From Tubiluchus corallicola (Eukaryota; Priapulida; Priapulimorpha; Priapulimorphida; Tubiluchidae): a stretch of DNA of 64,000 bases. The stretch lies in the NCBI GenBank assembly GCA_030141605.1, contig JAQGDQ010000480.1:62001-126000 (forward strand), in the 5' to 3' direction. The notes beneath the pieces were generated by a model. That model saw only the letters and a program-made list of their open reading frames with translations, was not told the origin of the DNA and searched no databases. The position numbers and the translations under genes were made by a program. Of the stretch, positions 33,427-44,529 are shown in pieces; the stretch's first letter is position 1, and the number at the start of each line of letters is the position of its first letter.

Positions 33427-36300
33427 TTAGCTGGTTGCCCCATTCTGCAAACCCTTGTTCGAATCAGCTTCGTTCTGGCTAGCAAGTATGACTGCATGCT
33501 GACCACCTCCGGACACCGACAATGCTGAGCGTGTGCTCAGCTGCTTGCCGCCCATTCGAACTGGTTCCCAACAATCCTCATCGTCACCAGTTCCAAGCTG
33601 ACAATTTGTACCCATACCCCATGCATAAACAGCACCTGAAGTACAATAGTAAACAACTATAATTAGCATGCAATTTAAGTAACAGCAGTATGTATTCGTA
33701 AATTGCACGCATCAGTTACATTACATACATGTCAAACAGAAACTTCGAAATAGCATCGAAAAACCATGCTAATAAGAAATATAACTCCAAATAGCAATGT
33801 GAACAACATAGTCAACGTCTATAGGCTTAATTATAGAACTCGCCTTCAACAGAAACAGCATAAGAAACGCAAGTGCCGCACGAAACATCCTTGCACCGGT
33901 GGTCAGTTAATCCAGGTATTAACGACGGTTCATCTCTGTCTGCAAGGTCTCCTTGACCCAGACCTAGCCGTCCATATTCTCTGCGACCCAGTGAATAAAC
34001 TTTACCTACAAAAATAACTAATTGCTTCAACGAGAAAAGAAGCCATGTGTATTTGTTGACTAATTATACCTAGAACTTAACAGCAACCTTGAAAGATATA
34101 TGATTTGTATTGTTTATTTCTAAAGGAGCTTCACTTAGGTACATACACAATAAAAGTCATCAACTAAACTTGCTACAGATTGAGAAGCCACTTTGCAAAA
34201 AATTACCCTAGAACAGCTAATAACAATTTCAGCTGCAATTAAATTTACTGTCGAAGTATGTAATTGTATATGGCGGATAAGAAAAATATGCAAAAGATTA
34301 TATTCATGTGCACAAAAACAGTATTTTGTTAAAACAAATAAGTGTTAATTTATATTCCCATACTACAATACTACACCCGCAATGTTCTTATTCAGAAGAA
34401 TATAATAATCAGTAACAGATTTTCCTGATTTAAATTATGACATATTTCAAACAATACCACACACTGTTAAAAACAAAAAAAAGTTGTGATATGCAAAAGG
34501 GGGAGGAATGTAATCTATAAGGAAGCCATTTTCTACCAGCCATTTAATCGCTCTAAACTTCCCAGTAACTTTCAGAAGAAAACACAAGGCAGGAACACAA
34601 TTACTTGCACGAAAATTTAAAGCGACACTCAATTAATTCAAAGTAGTGAAAAAAATTAACAAGATTTCTAACCATTGCTATCAAGTGCCAACGTGTGGTG
34701 TTGCCCACTCTTGATTTTCACCCAAGTATTGCCAGCAAACGACTTGGCCTCAAGCGGCATAAACACCGGTGATATCTCTCTTGGAACACCTGAAAATATT
34801 CCATGTCAGCATTTAATAGATAAAATTTTGTGAATGTTAGCACCCGTTTCTCAGAATCTGTTTTCAAAAAAGTATGCCAGACCACATGGGATCGTTGAGA
34901 TGAAGAACCAGCACCGTTCCAAAGCAAGGTAAACACCATACTGTGGTCTCTGGTGGTACAAGCACCATTCAGAAACAATGTAAACACCATACTATGGTCT
35001 CTGGTGGAACCAGCACCATTCAGAAACAAGGTAAGCACCATATTGTGTTTTCTGGTGGAACCGGCACCATCATCCCACAAGGTGAACACCATATTGAGAT
35101 TTCTGATGGAACGGGCACCATCATCCCAAAATAAGGTAAACACCATACTGTGGTTTCTGAAATGTAGTCTTTTAAATTGAAGCTATTACCTTTCCTTTTT
35201 CTCACCGGCTGGTTTAGTCAATTCTTCTAGAAGTACTCCAGCCACATTGTAAAACTTAAGAACTCTCAGAAAAAAATACGAGAACCCGGAGGAGACTCAG
35301 GCATTATGGAGAAGGTGAGGTAAACAGTCAATGACCGCCCAGTTCGATTCTCGTTCTCAATGGTTTCATTTGCCATACTGATCCTAGCTATTTACTCGCT
35401 AAGCATACATCCAAGCATGACAAAATACCTCTGTTAGTTCAGTGGATTATCTTAAACTTGTAGGGATATCCTTGGCGATGAGCCAAGCTCCAGTTGTGCC
35501 TGGATCATCAAAATAGGCCCTGAAGTTGAATTTTGGATTTTGGCTTATAACATATCAAATTATATAAAAAAGTATCCAATAACCAGTTAAAACAGCTGAA
35601 AAGCATATGAAACACTTTAAGAAGCCTAAAAATTATTAGGTAATTACTTATAATGTTTTAACTTCGAAACAACTTCACAAAAAATCAATCTACCATCTCA
35701 AAGACAGCCAATTATCCAGGCAATAATGCAGTTATGACACTGCGAAATCAATGAAATTTTAAAAGTGCACTTGCTTAACATGCATCTAGCTACACTTTGT
35801 ACTTAGTAATCAGCAGCAAACATAGTTGCGTATTTTAGCCAACTTAATTGGCAAAAGTTAAAACACATATTTATACAAGAATTTACATTTTCCATGCTGA
35901 AATGACAAGATATCACGTTGAATAGCAAGCAAGTATTAATTTTTCAACCAGGTAATTTCTTTTCATGAAAATACATCAACAAAATACATAGCATATGTTT
36001 AAAATCTTCTGATTTATCTCCTTATCTTGTTCTCGGTACGACTGGATGTAACAATAGGCTATCAGATAAACAAAGAAAACAATATATTTTTTATTTTTTT
36101 GCAAATCAAACATGAAAGAACACAGTTTGTGACTATGTACTTCAACAATGACATAATATTGTCATCAAGGAATAAGAAAAGAAAATTTCTGCAATTGTTG
36201 GAAAATAAATCTACCTGTAGCAGTGAAACTGTTTAGACATACTAAAAACAATCAAATTTAAATGAAACATTTGTACAGAGAGAGAGAGGGAGAGAGGGAG

Positions 36301-36366
<66 letters not shown>

Positions 36367-39300
36367 AGTATCAAGCAAAAAGTGAGAAAACAGAGAGCAA
36401 CATGTTCTAAAAATGGCATTTGAGCAACTCACTTTTAAAGTATTGTTTAATACGCAGGTTAGCAATCTCTCTTTGTGCATGCATGGCATTTCAAATCAAT
36501 GAAACAAACACAAAATGGCAACAGGTTCTTACCAAGCTGGGTAAAGTTGTTAAGGCCAAATGTGTATATCTGACCAGTGCCTTGCACACGTGCAAATGTC
36601 ACGTATGAGCCAGTCCAAATGTTGTCAAATTTCATCGCTTTGCCCTTTACTCGCTTACAGTAAACTTTACGAGGCTGAAGTATCAGATCTAGAACAACAA
36701 TATAGTTAACAAAAAACAACTTGAGCAACTTAAGCAATTTAACACTTTAAATTCCATAAACATTGTCTAAGGTTTTGAATTAGTTTACAAAATTTTTAAT
36801 AAAACAACCTACAGCATTTGATTGCAAAGTCTCAGCATTTTACATTCCACTGTTGTCTTTCTTAGTTAAAAGAAAAGAGTTAAAGATAAGCTTGTCACAT
36901 AAACAGACACTTGGTATCGGAAGTAAATTTTTCAACTGACCTACAGTAAACTACGTACAACTCGACCCGATATAACTCGCATTCTTGTGTATCTCGAACA
37001 GATCTCACGTAAAAGATTTTCCTTTTCGTTTTACTCTTTACCAAACATAACGTAACTCAAATCGAATTCTTAAGAATCTGACTGAAATTACCTCACTTAT
37101 CTCGAACAGCATCCCAAGTGAGAAATCCTATGCGAAAGTGTGCACAACACTACGATTTTAACTGGTAGTTTCAACAAAAGTGCTAGGACTTCCTGTACTA
37201 CCTTATCAGAATGCTGCACACAACATGGCTTAACGAGCATAGTTTAATGTAAATCACCATATCGTTTTTGTTGAATTCTATTTAACCATACTACTCAGAC
37301 TTCAATAGAGGCAGACCAATCATTTTATTTTTGATTATTCATAAAAATTGCTATTTGATATTCGATTAAAGGCAGTTTGTCATTTTCACAGGCTGTAGTG
37401 TATTGTCCAATGCTAATGACTGACTCTCGAATAACTCGAACAAATTTTTCGGTCCCTAAGTGTTCAAGTTATACTTAGTTTACTGTATCTTCACTGCTAA
37501 CATGCTCTAGCTGCATACCAAAACCTCTTCGCCCGCCACGCTTTGAAAATCGTTCAGCAATGCGCCCAAGCTGGCCTTGTTCTGCACATCCGCATGTAAA
37601 TATGTCTCCATCTTTTGTAAGGCAGACGAGATGGTCACTACCCGACGATATCTTCATTATGTGCTCTTCCGGAATCAATTGCAACGGTGTCTTCTGCTGA
37701 TTCATCGATGATCCTAACCCTATCATCCCACTAGAATCCTACAGTGTGCATAGAAAAGAATCCATTACAGAGTTCTGATAGTCACACTATGAAAAATAAT
37801 TGTTGGCCCTAAGAAGTACGTATAAAAGAGTCTGTCATATACTGTGAAGAAAACATTGTTACAACAATAACACACCGAATAAGAATGTCTCACTGTATAA
37901 TTTAGTTACGAGGCTGTGTCATCTATATTCAGTAAAGTATCTATATATACCTATAACCCCATCACGTGAATGTAGGACATTTGCGAGACTCAATGACAAA
38001 CAAATATCAGACAAAATTAAGCAGGTTAGATTGCCTGGACTTATTACCTGTCTATAACTTATTTTTGCAATTAAACAACACCATTTATGCTTCACTTCCT
38101 AACTTTGGATATCTGTTAATTATTTTGCTCAGTCTATGCTATTTATCGGCAAACATATTTCGTTTAACTTATTACACATAGTGCTAAGTATCCTGGTATG
38201 CATACGGCAATTTAAGTGATCTGAATCCTTACAGATCAGCTTGATGCAGGAAATCCTACCTAAATTACTGATGTGTCCAACAAAACAGGAATGTAATAAA
38301 AGGCCATTAAATGAAGCCAAGTTATCACAAGAAATAATATAATTACAAAGGAAGGTATTTCAATGACATCTCAGTCAGAAATCAAGAATGCTTGACCTTT
38401 ACAAGTAAGTGATTTATGAGTTTTATTGCTACTTAATTTTTTTATTAACACAAAGTTATAGCAATTTGCATTGTAAAGCTAATGCACTGACTACACAATC
38501 ACAATAACAGGTTTTAACACTTTTTTACTGGACAGAGTAACAGTTCTTAAAACTGCAAACACGGGTTTCCATTTTTTCATTTCTTATGTTATGGATGTTT
38601 CTGCCAACATAAATGTCAAGGAAAATAATGATGATTAAAACAGGAAAGTGCAACTACCACATAAAAACACCAACAATAAATCATCAGCATCATAAGTGAA
38701 TAAAAAGGCGAGCATTACGTTCTCAGCTTGTCAGGTAGAAAAACATGAGCTTAAGTACTGCACATTTACATTACAAAGACTATTCAGAAGCTATTGACAA
38801 TACAAAAATAGCTTTCCTGACATAAGTAAAGTCAAAAGCTTGTCGTTAAACTGACAGTTTCATCGTTATATGAAAAAAGAGGTAGTAAAACTTCAACATC
38901 ATTAAAATAGTCAGGACTTACTGCAACTAACTCTCTTAGTAGATATTACTTTTAACATATAATCCATGTTAGCTGGACATACAATAACTCACTCTGAAAG
39001 TACCCCATGCAAATACTCGACCATCACTAGTTAACACAGCTGTGTGCGAATCACCACACACCTGTGTGCGACAATACAAAAATAGGTATTGACATAAGTA
39101 AAGTCAAAAGCTTGTCGTTAAACTGAAAGTTTCATCGTTATATGAAAAAAGAGGTAGTAAAACTTCAACATCATTAAAATAGTCAGGACTTACTGCAACT
39201 AACTCTCTTAGTAGATATTACTTTTAACATATAATCCATGTTAGCTGGACATACAATAACTCACTCTGAAAGTACCCCATGCAAATACTCGACCATCACT

Positions 39301-42300
39301 AGTTAACACAGCTGTGTGCGAATCACCAGCGCTGACTTGCACCACTTTTCCCGGTACTGCCACCAATCCAGGTTCAAACTCGCTGCCTTCTCGGGATGTA
39401 TCCCGTCCCAAAGCTCCCTCGTCATTGCAGCCGAAAGTGTACACCTAAATAAGATATAAACAGTTACAGGATAGACACACCCATTTAATTCATTTTACAC
39501 TGATTTGAAAATAATTGTGTTTCCTTTGAGATGTCTGTTTACAAGGAAGTAGTTTTTCTGTTTATCTTGATCCATTTTCTTGCTCTCTTATAATACCTAC
39601 ATGACCAATCAATATGCAAAATGTCTGAAACCAATAACAAAATTGGAAAGGTACTCAGTACTGTGCAGACCTTTGCCAAGACCCGTGGGAATGCCTTAAG
39701 ATCGGAAGCTGCATGGTATAGTTCAACTAAACCATGCAGTACCTGAGCTTAAGACGTCACCAACTGTTCAAACGTTGTCACATTAAAGTGAAGTCACATA
39801 GAAGTTTCTTTACATGCCTATAGTTAATCAGCCAAAGTTGATTTTTCCTCATAATTTTTACTCGATCATTACCATTGAAAGCATTCTGCTTGTCCCATGC
39901 CTCACCTTCCACACAGTTTCATGAGAAGCTGTTTTTTCTGTAAGCACATTAACAAACAAGCAAACTGATGGCGATGAAAACATAGAGGAGGTATCTGAGG
40001 TAATCAATTACAACACAGGGCAACTAAAAGGAACAAGTATAGTAAACATACATTTAGGTTAACTGCTGGATTATTACTGATGTTATAAACCCACAATTAA
40101 TGAATTCTGAAACCAAATTTGAAAGACAGGGGATGTGAAAAAGTTGGAATTGAATGTTGTTTATAATGACTTTTGTTTATAATGCAGGTGCCTTAAACAC
40201 TAGGGATGCGGTGGCCTTAGAGGCCTGCAATGCAATATAAGCAGAAGAGGTTCAAATCCATTCTGCATCCAAACTTTTTCAAATTTCCTGTTTCTCAAGT
40301 TTGGACTTAAAATTTAATTAATCACGGATTCGTAACATCACTAATAATAATCTTGACATTAAGATTATAATAATTAATTATAGCACGCAATGTCTTTCAT
40401 AATACCTTGCCAGTTCCGGACACACAGACTGTGTGCATGCCACCGGCTTCTATAATCATGATATCACTTGGAAGGGCCGTGACATGAGCTGGTCTGCTTC
40501 GCTCCATTATATCCTCACCTAAAATTGAAATTATGCGCTTCACATAACCTGCGCAAGCTCAAATAAAAACTGCTGTGCACTAACTAAGAATAAAAGTGCT
40601 TGACATGTGAACTGACTTAAGTATTTTGCTTGTGAAGTCATGTACAGTGCACAGAGTTATATGTGTATACAGTTTGGCAGCCTGTTGTGGCAGGACCAAA
40701 ACCAAGCACACTGTAGAGAACACCATCGCATGCTTAAAATAAGTTACTGGTCATCCATTACGTGTGTACAGTTTGGCAGCCTGTTGTGGCAGGACCAAAA
40801 CCCAGCACACTGTAGAGAAGACCATCGAATGCTTAAAATAAGTTACTGGTCATCCATTACGTGTCAGCTTAAATTAATAAATGACTAATAAATTTTGCTA
40901 AGCATCAGATATCAGAAACATCAAAAACTTTAGCTGGCACAGGTATATAATATCACCAAACAATGTTTATTACCCAAACCGAGCTGTCCGACATCTCCTT
41001 GGCCAACCACAAGAACGTCTCCTGCTTGAGTAACTGAACGGCCAGCCTCGTTTAACAATGGTTCTTCATCGACTGTAAAATATTAAAATAAAGCCATAGA
41101 AAGAATTAAAAATTGTCACTATAACAGGTAGGATTTAGCAAAACTGATCACCATTCACACGTTCCAATAGGGATGGCACAATGGAGTACCCAGACAACAA
41201 ATCTATATCCCTGACATACTCAAGCAAGCAGCGGCCAAACAGCCAAACCCCCCAAGACACTGCAACTTTGCAGTTAAAATGATATTTTAACCAAGATTGT
41301 AGCAATAAACAAAATTTTTCAAGAACATTGTATAATGCACTTAGCTTTGCATAGATGCATTCAAACATTCTCTGTAATTTTTATATTTTAATTAAAATTT
41401 TACGAAGATGGCAGTACCAGACAGTGACGAATAGGACGAACAGAAATAATGGTTATAATAAACACCAGCTTTCACTAACTATAGAAAATTGCTCTAACTG
41501 TATTATTTCTGCATTTGTTTAAAAAATCCTATAAGCATAGTAGAAACTCTAGACATAAAAATAACAAATTTTACCAATTTGAAGCTTTCTTATTTTCTGT
41601 GGACTAGAAGCTATACTGTTGTCTCCATTGAGTGTCCGGGATCTCTTATTATGAGCTGCACTTCCGCTTGACACGTTTGCCGATCTCTCCGTTTCATTGT
41701 CCCGTGCTTCGCCTGGAACCACTCTTGCGCTTTTACGAGCACGAGAAGAAGCCACAGATTTCTAAAGACGCAAAAGATAATGTCATAAGCAAAGCCATGA
41801 ATTAAATGAACATATTTAACATTTAACTATTTGATGAGCTTGTATCAGCAATTTACTGGTCCAGTTACATAATATATCACTCACAATATAATTGCAAATA
41901 CTGTAACTACACACTGCCGATAATTTTTCTGCTAGGAAAAATTATAATCATTAAAGATACAATCCTCATACCAAGAATTGAACTTACTTCCCTCTACTAA
42001 AAACACGTGTAATGGTTAGCCTGCTCTTAACTCTTCTGATTCAACTACATTCCCATATTTCTTGGCTTTAATGTATCCATAACGCTCAGACTCACCAACT
42101 TAAGTTTTGTTCTTCTTCATGTGTCTGTCACACACACAAGTGCTTTTAATTTTATGCAGTGTTAAATGTTATTTTTCATCATTCTCTTGCATTCCCACTT
42201 TTTTTATTCCTTTTATTTCTTCAAACTTAGTCATTACACTATACTTCTCATTTAACTCCTTAATTTCTTCTGTCATTTCTCATTTTTCTCAGTTTATGTT

Positions 42301-43622
42301 TGACTTCATGTAGGCACTTTTTGTTTTGCTAAGCCAATTAAAATTTATTGATGACTTTTCTGTCTACCTCACTCTTTTTCATACAGTCCACACTTTCGCA
42401 TTGTAAATTATAACACAGATCTTAATTTAGACCTACTCTACAATATTGTTAATTTTAGCTCCATAATTTCCTTTAGCTTACGATAATCTTCCCCAATTTA
42501 AAACATCCATGATTACACATTAACATGTGATTCTAAGAGCAATTTTCATGTGCTATTTTACTTGGCGATATTTTATATCAATATGCATAGATCATACACT
42601 ATACATGTGACTGTAACTGAAGACAATTCAAGACATGAGCAGAAAACAATATGCATTATATGCTTCCAATCAGCAGTCAAGCTATAACAGTAAATCATTA
42701 AAATGAAGTAATTCAATCCTACACAGTGAGCGAAGTTGCAATACTTAGCAGTTATGTCAAACAAATATTTTAAGCGGGCAAAAATAACAAGTGGTTCTCA
42801 TCACATTCATTAATATAGTGCAACAAAACTGAAACCCCCATGGTAGCAAAATATACCGATTAAAAACATTGTTTTTTCAAGCGATGTGGGAAATTTGGCA
42901 TCAGAGCTGCTAAGTTGTGAACAGCTTTCACTATGCAATGCGCATGTGTGGTCCATCATTAAATTTTGCAGTTGATGATGCTCATTACTTATCCACTATG
43001 ATGTTTACCATCACATTGTTCTGCCCCTTGCTGCTCAACAATTGCTGAGCTACTAATTTCATTTGTATTAATAAAAGACTGAAACAACAGGTATTCATGA
43101 CTAAAGGAAACACGACAAAGGTGTGTCGTGTTGAGTTCAATGGGGCACATGTATGCTTAGTTTGTTTACATTACAATTTGCAAGCCTATATGTGGGATAT
43201 AAGAGAGGATAGCGCAGGCTTCAGAAATCACTCCTTATGTATCGAAGAAAGTTATATTTACACCACCAAAACTCCATACAAATTGCAAAATATGCTAGTT
43301 TTGCCACATCATGTTTATCACTTAATAAGTAACAAATAATTTATTAATGCGAATAATTCAAAAGACATACTTCGGCTGGTGTACGAGAACAAACATTGAG
43401 TAGCACCTTGCCTTGAATTTTCTCATCATGCATACCTCAGCGCCATGTACTGCCTCACCAGTCCAGTACACATCACAAGGTGGTACCCGGCGAAGCGGTT
43501 TACCCCTCTGCGGTACATGGGGAGGTGGTACACGGGCGCAAACGGGTAGTGGTATAGTAAGTCAACCTTACCATCACACAAAAAAGGGAAATATTAGTCA
43601 TTACCTTTTTCAGTTTAACCAT
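33427..43622 (-). CDS. RCC1: RCC1, Ran guanine-nucleotide exchange factor, ten exons, complete
   Basis: Exons (minus strand): 43605..43622, 41575..41761, 40974..41072, 40406..40518, 39265..39444, 37495..37738, 36533..36688, 34673..34789, 33844..34005 and 33427..33635. They total 1485 bases and 494 residues, and phases agree at every join. A basic N terminus ([22 protein letters not shown]) suits nuclear import and chromatin binding. Residues from about 85 form the seven-bladed propeller. [23 protein letters not shown] and [15 protein letters not shown] match vertebrate RCC1 as I remember it. Residues linked to Ran exchange are kept in [19 protein letters not shown] and [13 protein letters not shown]1 loads GTP on Ran at chromatin, driving nuclear transport and spindle assembly. 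Intron 9 has a GC donor. The exon-6 donor was chosen by phase: GTGAAG fits, while the nearby GTAAAC lies inside a transposon end. The large first intron (1.8 kb) follows an 18-base coding exon. Confidence 0.96.
34908..35162. repeat. 51-bp minisatellite, five units, in RCC1 intron 7
   Basis: Units begin GAACCAGCACC or variants, contain GGTAAACACCATACTGTGG or variants, and end TCTGGTG. Period 51, with one small insertion in the last unit. Because 51 is a multiple of three, open frames run through it on both strands. These are artefacts. Confidence 0.92.
36274..36361. repeat. (GA)n microsatellite in RCC1 intron 7
   Basis: About 40 GA units, nearly pure from 36305, lying about 170 bases downstream of exon 7 (36533..36688) on the gene strand. 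Confidence 0.95.
36944..37485. mobile_element. 542-bp TA-flanked terminal-inverted-repeat element beside the RCC1 exon-6 donor
   Basis: The ends read CAGTAAACTACGTACAACTC and, reverse complemented, CAGTAAACTAAGTATAACTT. They match at about 17 of 20 positions and each is flanked by TA. TA duplication and CAGT termini are typical of Tc1/mariner/pogo-type elements. No transposase is encoded. The element starts about seven bases into intron 6 of RCC1. Confidence 0.8.
38796..39329. repeat. Recent direct tandem duplication (about 272 bp) containing part of RCC1 exon 5
   Basis: 38796-39057 and 39070-39329 are almost identical. By eye I see a short indel near the left end and one substitution (CTGACAG against CTGAAAG). 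The second copy includes the true exon 5 donor and its last 64 bases. The first copy carries the same donor and exon piece without the rest of the exon. Confidence 0.93.
39693..39755. repeat. Near-perfect palindrome in RCC1 intron 4
   Basis: CTGCATGGTATAGTT and AACTAAACCATGCAG are complementary at 14 of 15 positions around a single central base. Weaker pairing extends to flanking CTTAAG motifs, for about 31 positions per arm. Confidence 0.8.
40204..40270 (+). repeat. tRNA-like sequence in RCC1 intron 4
   Basis: Has a perfect B box (GGTTCAAATCC), an A-box-like GTGGCCTTAGAGG, and ends that can pair as an acceptor stem (GGATGCG with TGCATCC, six of seven). The anticodon arm does not fold and the length is short, so it is a tRNA pseudogene or SINE head. 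Confidence 0.5.
40663..40864. repeat. 99-bp direct duplication in RCC1 intron 3
   Basis: Two adjacent copies with the landmark ACAGTTTGGCAGCCTGTTGT at 40669 and 40768. They differ at only a few positions. Confidence 0.92.
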
Positions 43623-44529
43623 CTTTGACAGCTGCAGCAAATCTAAAACAAAAAAGGAGTGCTTATGGTTAAAAGATAAAATCTTTAAGCTGAAAATATT
43701 ATAAATTGAGGGTTGTATTACACTGAAGAATGCAGTCTAATTAAATCACTTACCTACTTAAGTTTCGACTTTTTAGCTCAGTAGGCCAAAGTATTACTAA
43801 CAATCGAATTTAGCGCTTTACGAATTAACTGTGCTGATTCTTGTTTGAACAGAATAACATAAATCAATTAAATTGACCACTAAATCATCAACAAACTTTA
43901 AGCATCATCGAAATTTCCATCTATTCTAACCGTTTCCTGATATTTTCGCGGTGCTAAAAAAATGTCAGTAGAAGAAATCTTTGTGAAAATGTTGCTGCGA
44001 AGTTACATTAGCATTAATCATTTCCTGAGGTTTTCCTCCTTGCACAAGCTTAATTAGTGAAGCAAAACTGAGCATCATTATCATTTTTCGAGATTTTTGC
44101 TGTCTTAACTTATTGTTGAATTTTCATTTTCAAAGCTATGCGAGAATTGGTAAATAAAAAAAGTTTTTAGCCGTCGTTCGTCAATTCACGATTTAGAATT
44201 GTAGCCATTTTATCTGTGCGCAAGCTATTACGGAGGCGATGTTAATTAGTATGAAGTAAGAATGTCACTAATTTCATACTAACACCGTAGTGGTGTAATC
44301 GCGTTCCTATGCTCGTAGTGGACACCAAGTAGTAAAGACAAAAGTATTTTCTTAAAATTTACAACTGGTTTTTAAGAGGCGGTGTTTGTCTGACTGCACG
44401 TAGTTACTGTCGATCAACAGATTATGGCATTATGGACTGCTACTAAATCTAATTATTTCACATATGCACTTTTCTTGACTCGAGATCCTATTTATATCTG
44501 CATTGTTAAAAGCTGTAAAGAAGCTAACC
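43623..44529. promoter_or_regulatory. Head-to-head intergenic region of RCC1 and the PFTAIRE CDK
   Basis: 907 bases separate the RCC1 ATG (minus) from the CDK ATG (plus), so the region probably holds both promoters. On the minus strand CTTTTTTGTTTTAG ends 23 bases before the RCC1 ATG and looks like a splice acceptor. This implies a 5' UTR intron or trans-splicing. No TATA box or named factor site was recognised. Confidence 0.55.

Noticed and set aside
34718-35205. Several overlapping frames with the repeated peptide MVFTLF
   Set aside because: Produced by the 51-bp minisatellite, whose period is a multiple of three, inside an RCC1 intron.
37475-37495. GTAAAC as the RCC1 exon-6 donor
   Set aside because: It would break the reading phase with the next exon's CTAG acceptor and lies inside a transposon terminal repeat. 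GTGAAG eleven bases upstream keeps the frame.
39693-39755. MicroRNA precursor
   Set aside because: The arms pair almost to a single central base, leaving no normal terminal loop. A palindrome or mini-element fits better.
40204-40270. Functional tRNA gene
   Set aside because: The B box and acceptor stem are good, but the length is short, the anticodon arm does not fold and the T stem has mismatches.
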